Of a stretch of DNA of 64,000 bases, positions 56,798 through 64,000 are shown piece by piece. A program made the position numbers and the translations under genes. This DNA comes from Atherinomorus stipes (lineage: Eukaryota > Chordata > Actinopteri > Atheriniformes > Atherinidae): contig JALJCO010013393.1 of the NCBI GenBank assembly GCA_023101725.1, positions 248,001-312,000 of the forward strand. Direction: 5' to 3'. The stretch's first letter is position 1; each line of letters starts with the position of its first letter. The notes beneath the pieces were generated by a model, which made no database searches, was not told where the DNA came from, and worked only from the letters and a program-made list of their open reading frames with translations.

Positions 56798-57940
56798 CAC
56801 ACCTGCGTACACACACATGTAAAACACACAAAGAACCTATACAAATCCTAGCTACTTTCCTGGTTAAATCCTTTACCAAACCTAAACCTACTCTAACCTA
56901 ACCTTAACTTTCCTTATTTCAGTAAGTAAAGTTGGTAAAATCCCAATGGGCACGTGCACTCTGGAGAAAACCTTCCTGCCTCACCCTAATGAGAGTCAAC
57001 CTCTAGACACAGAGTAATTAGAGAATTATGAAAGGCCGAGGTGACAGTGACCTCATTACAGCGAGGAAGATCAAACTAACCACCCATGACTGATGAAGGC
57101 CGCCATGTCTCCCTGCCAAGGGAATCAAGGCTGTTTCTGATCCCACCACAGAGACGAACAAGCAGGCAAACAGAATGAAAAGAAAGAAATAGAAGATCAC
57201 CACCATCACATGCCTACAGATGAGACTGTCCATGCTTCATAATTAAACGTTTGGCATCATTCAGGCCTGTCGAAACCCAGGAGATACACAAGTTCTCACA
57301 TCTGGCCTGTTTTAGATCCATCATTCAAACACAGACACACTCAGACTAGAAGCTGAAATACATCACAGATATGCTTAGTTATTTTTAACACTTTTTATAT
57401 TGGAACCATGAAATGATGAATTTTTTTGCGCTGAAGTCTCCTCACAAAGGCGCTGAACACCCACTGTGGATGAACGCTGCTGTGCTCAGGTACACTGACA
57501 GCAAAGAGAGTCTGAGTCACACAAAGACACCATGGATGGCTCTGATTTATCTGCTCATCACGTAAGCCAGAGGTAGGCTAGCACACAGACCCTTAACCAG
57601 TTTCATTTGATTTCAGAGAACAAAGAGCATACAAAAAGCAAATAAACCCAAAAAACCAACATGATGAAATGTCCCTGTTCAGAGGGAGTAGGAGGAAACC
57701 AGAGCTTCTCTAATCCCATCCTTTTTCCATATCCCAATAAATTATAACAATTACCATAGTCCTCGTACATATAACAGTCATACTCACTATTAATAAACCT
57801 TAGAAAATACCATACATCATATAGTTAAATATTCTTATACCATGGTCAGTAAGAATTCTAATGTCAACTGGTGTGCATTATTTCGGTATATACGCACACC
57901 TAAGTAGATCACTGTCATATCATTCCATGGAATGTGATCA
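56798..57940. other. Non-coding, no gene seen
   Basis: 56870-56960 has CTAAACCTACTCTAACCTAA-like words. The rest is unique-looking with no exon recognised. Confidence 0.4.
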
Positions 57941-57942
57941 AC

Positions 57943-58293
57943 ATAGCGATGCTCAAACCACCAGCCAGCATAGAATAGTTCCTATACTCAAACATGTTTA
58001 GCAATTAAGTGAATAAACATTTGTCATTAAATGTTTACTCTGGGACCATGGTATAAGTGGATGAAACAACTCTGATCCATGCATTATACAGTTTTAATGC
58101 TGCGCATCTTGGTGTTCTAGACTCTGCGTCACGCATTAAAGCTGTACCATGCATGGATCCCATACCATGGTCCCAAAGAAAATTAGACAAATGTTTATCT
58201 CCTTTATTAAACTCACTGAACATGTTTGAGTATAGGAACTATTTTATACTGGCAGCTGGTCTGAGCGTTGCTATGGTGGTGGTATGAATAATT
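57943..58293. mobile_element. Foldback element, arms of about 165 bp
   Basis: The left arm reads CATAGCGATGCTCAAACCAC, ATAGTTCCTATACTCAAACA, ATAAACATTTGTC, GGGACCATGGTATA and GATCCATGCAT..TACAG.TTTAATGC. The right arm carries the complements in reverse order, down to GCGTTGCTATGGTGG at 58265-58279. The centre is near 58118. Identity is high in blocks, with small gaps (an 18-bp insert beside CCATGGTAT on the left). It could be a MITE or an inverted duplication. No target duplication was identified. Confidence 0.7.
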
Positions 58294-58303
58294 TTGATTT
58301 TAT

Positions 58304-58307
<4 letters not shown>

Positions 58308-58362
<55 letters not shown>
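58308..58362. repeat. (TA)n microsatellite
   Basis: A TA dinucleotide tract about 15 bp beyond the right arm of the foldback. Confidence 0.95.
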
Positions 58363-58367
<5 letters not shown>

Positions 58368-58688
58368 AAAAGAATTCATACCCTCCAGTTAAAGAAAAGG
58401 TTAAATTTCCAATGGTAATTCAAATAACAATAAACTAAAGAAGCTAATAATAAATCAAATTTTGCAAAATTGAAATTTGAAATAAAATATTTCTTTTGAT
58501 TTGTAGGCATAAATGATAATAATAATAAAATAAATAACTGTCCCAGACACATGGGATCAGCTGTCCCATGAATAGTGTACCAAAATATATGTTATAGGCA
58601 GAGAAGCCTTTTTGAACATTAGAGAAAACACCTGATTGCAGTGATTGCTGCAAAGTGTTGCTCAACAAAATTTTAGCTTCAGAACCCC

Positions 58689-58715
<27 letters not shown>
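58689..58715. repeat. (TA)n microsatellite
   Basis: A second, shorter TA tract followed by GATA-type words (58720-58735). Confidence 0.9.
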
Positions 58716-58720
<5 letters not shown>

Positions 58721-58926
58721 AGATAGATAGATATAGTAATTAAAGCAGTAAATATAGTAACAATGACAATAATCATGCATATGGTGTTTATAAAATCAAA
58801 AAGACTTTGTAAGTCAAACAATATTGGAGCTAAGCAATAATAATAATAATAATTCTATTAGTACTCAGTCTATATAATACTACTATCAATTTAATCCTAA
58901 ACAGCATATAAAGGTATAATGAAGTT

Positions 58927-59142
58927 CAGGGGTCACCAACTCCAATCCTTCAGTTCCACCATTGTGCAGGTTTTAGTGTTTCCCTGCTGATTCAAATCAG
59001 CCAATCAACCATTAACAGGCTGGTTCAGAAGTTAACAACAAATAGTTGAAGAACCTTTTCATCTTAATCAGCTGTGTTGTGGCAGGGAAACATAAAAAAC
59101 TTCCAGGGTGGGAGCCACTAGGACCGTAGTTGGTGACCCCTG
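58927..59142. mobile_element. hAT MITE, CAGGGGTCACCAACT ends
   Basis: The ends CAGGGGTCACCAACTCC and AGTTGGTGACCCCTG are inverted copies, identical over 15 bp and about 19 of 22 overall. The flanks ATGAAGTT (58919-58926) and ATGAAGGT (59143-59150) match at 7 of 8 positions, a slightly worn hAT duplication. The 216-bp interior includes TTTCCCTGCTGATTCAAATC and GTGGCAGGGAAACA, the same family as 17815-17960. Confidence 0.88.
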
Positions 59143-59150
59143 ATGAAGGT

Positions 59151-61092
59151 GTTAGCATGTTGGAAGGCAGTAAGTTCTTGCTAGTGTAACCCGACTGTGT
59201 ATACAGTCATACTGGACTGAACAAAACAGTGAGTTTCGTGTATTTTTGTAATTTTGCCCTGCACCTCTACACGGTATAGAGTTTATAAAGTCATTTGGCT
59301 CTATGCAGGGATCCAGTCTCAGCAGACGGTTTGGAAATCACAAGAAATGAGGGGACAGAAAATAGCCTTGAAATATAATAAATCTCTCAAGGATATCAAT
59401 AACCTCATGTTTCCTGTAGCTGTTTTCCTGGTACCACGCCACGCTCATCAGATCCAGCTGTTTTATACAACAACACTTGTTTAATAGTTAAACTTTACAG
59501 ATTTTGAACTGGGGCGGACAAGCAATACATTTAAAAAAGATAGAAAACAAATATGTCAGTTTCACTTTCTAACTTTCCGACAAGGTGAAGAGCAAAAACG
59601 TCAGAGAACAAAACAAGTCAGAACAACACACCTCATCACATTTAAAGCCAGAGAGTAAAATGAGGCAGAGGATGGAAAAGGTTGCAGGTGGGAAATACTT
59701 CACAATAGTTTGCAGAGCACAAAGACTCACTCCTTCAGAAAACACAAATGGTGAACAGGCAATCTGTCAAAGTAAGCGTTGGAGCAGAGCAGACGCAATG
59801 AGAGAGAAATCTGAGAAACACCGGCTTAAGTACGAGTGATTTCTGGGACTCTAGAGATGATTAGGTGAAGCACACATACACCCAAAGAATAGCTGCCAAA
59901 AACAGCACAACGACCTGGAAAATACTGAAACCAGCACTCTAACTCTTAATAAGGCAATATCCACTTCACCGGAGCATGGCTGCTCGATTACAGACAGGGT
60001 ATGAAGGAACAGTCACTGCTAGCATCAACAATTTAAGATTTCTTTGATTGTTTAGTTCCTCCTGTCTTGTGAATGTGTGAACTGAACAAGCCATCAACAA
60101 ATGTCATAACACAAATTTTTCAAAAAGGTATATTTTTGTAAATATAAATATGTGTACGCTACATTTACATCTGCAGGGGATATTTCCTCCTACTGAAGTG
60201 CTCCAACTCTGATATCTGAGGATGGAACACAAGCAGGAACTTTTTACGCTGTTTTACATAGTTTCCAGCGGGACCCTTTAGTATTTAATTTCCTTCTCTC
60301 ATGCCATTAAACGCAACAAGATAGGATAGAATACTTTTTTCACCCCAACAACTGCACAGTAATTATAGATCTGCTCAAACAAAGATGACGTGTCCATGCC
60401 CCTTTTTCATTTTTTTTTTTCATGTTTACCAAATAATAATGATTTATCTTTATCCTCTAGTCCTGTTTTTTTCAGAGACCAACTTACTTTATTGGTGGTG
60501 CCCTGGTTGATTTGGTATTATTCTCAGTATTACATTTAGATGCAGCATGAAAGTGTTTTCTTTGGAGTACACATTTGAATGTTGGACATTGTTGAGAAAT
60601 AATGTGTATGGCATTATGGAGCAGTGATTCTTGGTCATAGGGTTGCAGCCCAAGCTCTCCCCTTGAGTGCCACCTACAGAAAAAACTTTCAGTTTCATCC
60701 CTGGGGCCCACGTTACAATACATCTTCCCCCTGGGGGCAGTACCCTAATAAGTTACTTAGCTGTTCAACTAACTTTTATGGGGAGCTGAAGTCACGCCCA
60801 TCTACTTCCGGCCCTTGGGACCTTAGAAACACAAAAATGATAATGGGAGTCAGTGGGGAGAAAATGATTATGCAATCTTCTGGTCCCAGTCGTTCTCTGC
60901 CCTGGATTCCAGATCTGTTGGTTGAGGATTTAAATGAAAATTTTTCATCCAAAGAAAAAAAGAAAGTACCACAAAGGTTTTAGATTATTTCAGGTTTTGT
61001 TTGAAGCTGCTTTGTCAACTACAGCTTTTGGCGCATTTGCATCATCAGCTGCCCAGGATATGCTATAGCATGGCAATTAGCATGTCACTTTT
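59151..61092. other. Non-coding, mostly unique
   Basis: No exon recognised. The 119-codon frame at 60624-60983 overlaps text that may belong to a transposon (AGTCACGCCCATCTACTTCC, AATGGGAGTCAGTGGGGAG). The 84-codon frame at 59585-59839 has no domain. Confidence 0.35.
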
Positions 61093-61482
61093 GGGCTGCA
61101 CGGTGGCGTGGTGGTTAGAACTGCAGTCTCACAGTAAGATGGACACTGGTTCAATTCCCAGTTGGGGAGGGAGTTCAAACAATTCCAACTGTGGCCTTCC
61201 TGTGTGGAGTTTGCATGTTCACCCCATGTGTGTGTGGGTTCTCTCCAGGTACTCTGGCTTCCTCCCTCCATCCTAAAAGTGCATGCTAGGTTAATTGATC
61301 ACTCTAAATTGCTCCTAGGTATGAATGTGAGTGTGCATGGTTGTTTGTCTCTCTGTGTTGGCCCTGCGATGGACTGGTGGCCTGTCCAGGGCGTACCTGC
61401 CTCTTGCCTGATAATAGCTGGGATAGGCTCCAGCAACCCCCCCGACCCTGAACTGGATAAGCGGTGCAGAAAATGAATGAAT
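61093..61482 (+). mobile_element. SINE-1, copy 3, most complete
   Basis: Starts GGGCTGCACGGTGGCGTGGT, with B box ACTGGTTCAATTCCC, and proceeds through GTTTGCATGTTCACCCC and GGACTGGTGGCCTGTCCAGG to GATAAGCGGTGCAGAAAATG and an ATGA tail. The 91- and 104-codon frames inside are not genes. Confidence 0.85.
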
Positions 61483-62367
61483 GTTTTTTTTTTAACAGAT
61501 TATTTATTTGAACCTTTACTGTTTTGAATGAATGCCTCTTTTATTACTGCACCCATTTCTTGATCAAATAATTATTTTTTTATCCATTTTTATCAGTTTT
61601 TCCCAAGTCTGTCTTTTTTTTGTAGTAAAATGTAATTAATAGATTACAACGACCTGGAAACACAAAATAGATTTTGTGTTTACAATCCTGACTTAAGCTT
61701 TTAAATTACTTCTGGTAGGAGTTTGATTTTATTCCATGAATCTTCAGCTTGTTTTGTTTGCAGTTTCATGTGACAATCTCATCATATTTTTTTCCTGTTA
61801 TTCATGTTTATCATGTCATTTTTACAAGGTTTAATCTGTTAAATGCCTGTGGATTTGGTTCAGTTATTGAATAAAATTAGAGCAAGAGTGATGTCTTTTA
61901 AACCAACACAGGGTTAATACTGTATGAGAAGGCCCAGGTATAGTTTGTACTGGAAAAATTTGTCTCCTATATAAAAATGGTTGAGTACCCGTGTTATACT
62001 GTAAAGCATCTGTTGGGATGCATGCTGTGTGGTGCTGGTGTGCTCGGGTCATTAAACAGAGCAGCTAGCTGCAGGACTGTTTGACCCTTACAATGTCCAG
62101 ATGTTCATGAGAAGAAAAGGTTTTCTCCTCAAGAAAAAGTTACAAGTAACCTTCTGACACTTTGTCTAAATGATTTTTATATAATAATACTCCTAACAAC
62201 TAAGAGCTGTTAGTAGTAGTTAAAGGAATGAGATTCATTCTGACAGCATTCCTTTCATAAATAAGTAAAGCAGCTGCAGCAGATGGACTCTACTGTTATG
62301 AGACATGAAGGCAGCAGAAGAAGCCGGAGCTGTCAGATGTCTCTGGTTACTCTCTGGCCATGGTTAC
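61483..62367. other. Non-coding, no gene seen
   Basis: AT-rich spacer with T runs near 61484 and 61613. No exon recognised. Confidence 0.4.
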
Positions 62368-62600
62368 TAAAGCTTGTTCCATACTCCACAAGAAGCGAGA
62401 ACTTTGTTCTTGCCCTCTAGGCTGCAAGAACAAGAAAAAAGTTTGTTTTCGTCAAGCCATTACATACTCCATAAGAAACTCTGCGACTGGGCGCCTGAAG
62501 GGGGGAGGAAGGGGGCAACGGTGTTCACCCAGTGATTTTACATTTCCAATAAACTTCATCCGTGGCAGGACAGAGGTGGGCACATGGTGATGTCTGTGTA

Positions 62601-63098
62601 TTTAAAGGTTGAGTCCGAAGTCCCTCCACCGTTTCTGATTGCAACAACAGTATTCAAACTGAACGCCCCTCCCTCTCAGGCTAATGGCCGCCTCATTCTT
62701 CAGCCTATTCAGCTTCAATCCTCTCCTTCAGAACTCAGAGGTGGGTAAAGCAGAACTAATATTAACCCTGGTTTTCCAACTTGCACTAAGCTTTTACCTT
62801 TCCCTCGGTGCATCCGTCGTTTTTCTTTCTTTCTTTCTTTCTTTGTTTCTCTGTTTCTTTTTTTTTTCCCTCGAGAGTTCGAGTGACTGGCGTCTGCTCC
62901 AATCATGAGCTTATTCCCACACAGCATTTTGTCCTTAGCTCTGTCATTGGCTGGTGATATAAACAGAAATCTCCACCCAGAAACGTCCCGAACACAACAA
63001 AACAAAGCTAAACAGCGAATTACAGGCAGGGGGAGAGAGAGTTGCATTCAAGTCTAACGTTTATTTTCAGGGGGGAAACTTCGGACTCTACCTTTAAA
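62601..63098. mobile_element. Nested MITE, TTTAAAGGTTGAGTCCGAAG ends
   Basis: TTTAAAGGTTGAGTCCGAAG at the left and CTTCGGACTCTACCTTTAAA at the right are inverted copies with one mismatch. The 498-bp interior includes a (CTTT)n run and CCAATCATGAGC / GTCATTGGCTGG words. It lies wholly inside the Harbinger-like element and is therefore younger or co-mobilised. Confidence 0.65.
62819..62846 (+). repeat. (CTTT)n microsatellite
   Basis: Tetranucleotide CTTT run inside the nested MITE, followed by GTTTCTCTGTTTC and a T run. Confidence 0.85.
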
Positions 63099-63424
63099 GG
63101 CCACATGTTGTTAATAATTTTGTACTTTCTCACCACCTCGATCAGCTGTTTATTAAAACTCTCCGTTCAATGTCACATCTGCGGAAGTGACCTCTGTCTG
63201 CTTCAAGCATTTCTGTTAACCCTGCCCACCTCAAATATCTGACCAATCACACAATACCTCTTGGCGCTCCCCATAAAGAAAGTTCTGCTCTGCAGAGGGG
63301 TCAAAAACAAGCCGCAAGCCGTCCTCAATCACGTCCGTGAGAACAAAATGACATCATTTTGTTCTTGTGGCCCAGAGAACAAGAAGAAAGTTCTCGCTTC
63401 TTGCGGAGTATGCAGCAGCCTTAA

Positions 63425-64000
63425 GTCAATTCATCCACGAGTAAGCAGTGCTGAGTTCCACTGTCTGACATCAGTTTCAGACTCCGGCTGGTGGTGGTAA
63501 TGCTCCGCTATTGTAGTTTACAACTGCTGAACACGCCCGACACACACAGTCATTCTGCAAAGGCAGATATTTTATTCTCCTGCTTCTTCTCCTGCGTTTA
63601 TTCCCCCTTCTGAGTTTTACAGCTCAGCATTGACCCCACGGCTTCTGATGGTATTGCTCTATTTTCTACGTCAAGAGACGGATCCACAAGCCTTCTGAAG
63701 CTGGACCAAATTATATGTGTAACTGACACAGGAGACGGATGAAACTGTTCGCTCCGTCTGCGTATCCGGCTCCTGCGCTGAGTATAAATGAGCCTTATCA
63801 GCTATGGACAAAATAAGAATGACAAAACAGCAGAAACAGTAAACTTATCAACAAACAAACAAGTTGGTAATACATTGAAGAGAGGGAAAGGGTGCGGGTG
63901 CGTTTACAGTCAGGAAGGGCGGATTTAAGATACTTCCAAGTCATTTACTGTGTTTGTTATTGTAAGAGGAATCAGCTCTGGATGCAGCAGAGGAACCAGG
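63425..64000. other. Non-coding, no gene seen
   Basis: Balanced composition up to 63780, then AT-rich. No element or exon recognised before the window ends. Confidence 0.4.

Larger units (their letters stand above)
62371..63421. mobile_element. Harbinger-like non-autonomous element
   Basis: TAA flanks both sides (62368-62370, 63422-63424). The left end AGCTTGTTCCATACTCC, continuing CACAAGAAGCGAGAACTTTG, pairs with the right end AAAGTTCTCGCTTCTTGCGG, GAGTATGCAGCAGCCT, at most positions over about 40 bp. The TWA duplication points to PIF/Harbinger. Total length is 1,051 bp, of which about 500 bp is a nested element. No transposase motif is visible. Confidence 0.7.

Noticed and set aside
60624..60983. 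119-codon frame as a gene
   Set aside because: No domain recognised. Part of the DNA resembles transposon sequence, and codon use is unremarkable.

Overview
The window looks like non-coding DNA from a ray-finned fish, probably a percomorph teleost. The evidence is the repeat content: tRNA-headed SINEs, L2-like LINE tails, a Tc1-like transposon, and TTAA-, hAT- and Harbinger-type miniature elements of kinds common in teleosts. The base composition is AT-rich with many microsatellites. I recognise no host exon, rRNA gene, functional tRNA gene, CRISPR array or bacterial-style operon. The stretch is best read as intergenic or intronic. Almost every open frame is short and is either chance or lies inside a repeat. 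Family names come from recalled hallmarks (terminal repeats, target duplications, protein motifs), not from a search.

Layout. 0-7 kb: one SINE, several inverted-repeat elements (3027-3235, 3570-4008, 4761-5310), a probable TTAA-element end (4010-4275) and a 1.4-kb TTAA-flanked element (5458-6859). 7-10 kb: a nested pile in which a decayed retroelement coding region (8038-8370 and 9392-9490, minus strand) is split by a Harbinger-like element, itself invaded by a MITE with perfect 26-bp ends. 11-15 kb: repeat R1, an hAT-like element carrying a TA tract, and half of a Tc1-like transposon. 16-25 kb: LINE remains, a MITE with arms of about 130 bp, and a Harbinger deletion derivative keeping part of its transposase. 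25-37 kb: a TGGA microsatellite, an AAT microsatellite and three LINE or hAT relics. 37-46 kb: mostly unique DNA plus a patchwork of SINE, MITE and LINE pieces at 40.0-40.9 and 42.7-44.1 kb. 46-48.2 kb: an hAT MITE with an exact 8-bp duplication, then the most striking object, a 1.7-kb array of about 35 units of 42 bp. 50-59 kb: more MITEs, LINE tails, a foldback of about 350 bp and TA tracts. 61-63.4 kb: a SINE and a Harbinger-like element with another element nested inside.

Main discovery candidate. The 42-bp array is open on both strands (208 and 219 codons, overlapping) because the period is 14 codons and each unit holds a near-palindrome. Both strands therefore read almost the same 14-residue repeat with a Q-S-D-W core. 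A 377-bp block of nine units is duplicated. One copy carries a 207-bp TTAA-flanked MITE, itself holding a perfect 20-bp GC palindrome; the other copy keeps the empty site. The sequence thus records array growth, block duplication and then transposon insertion.
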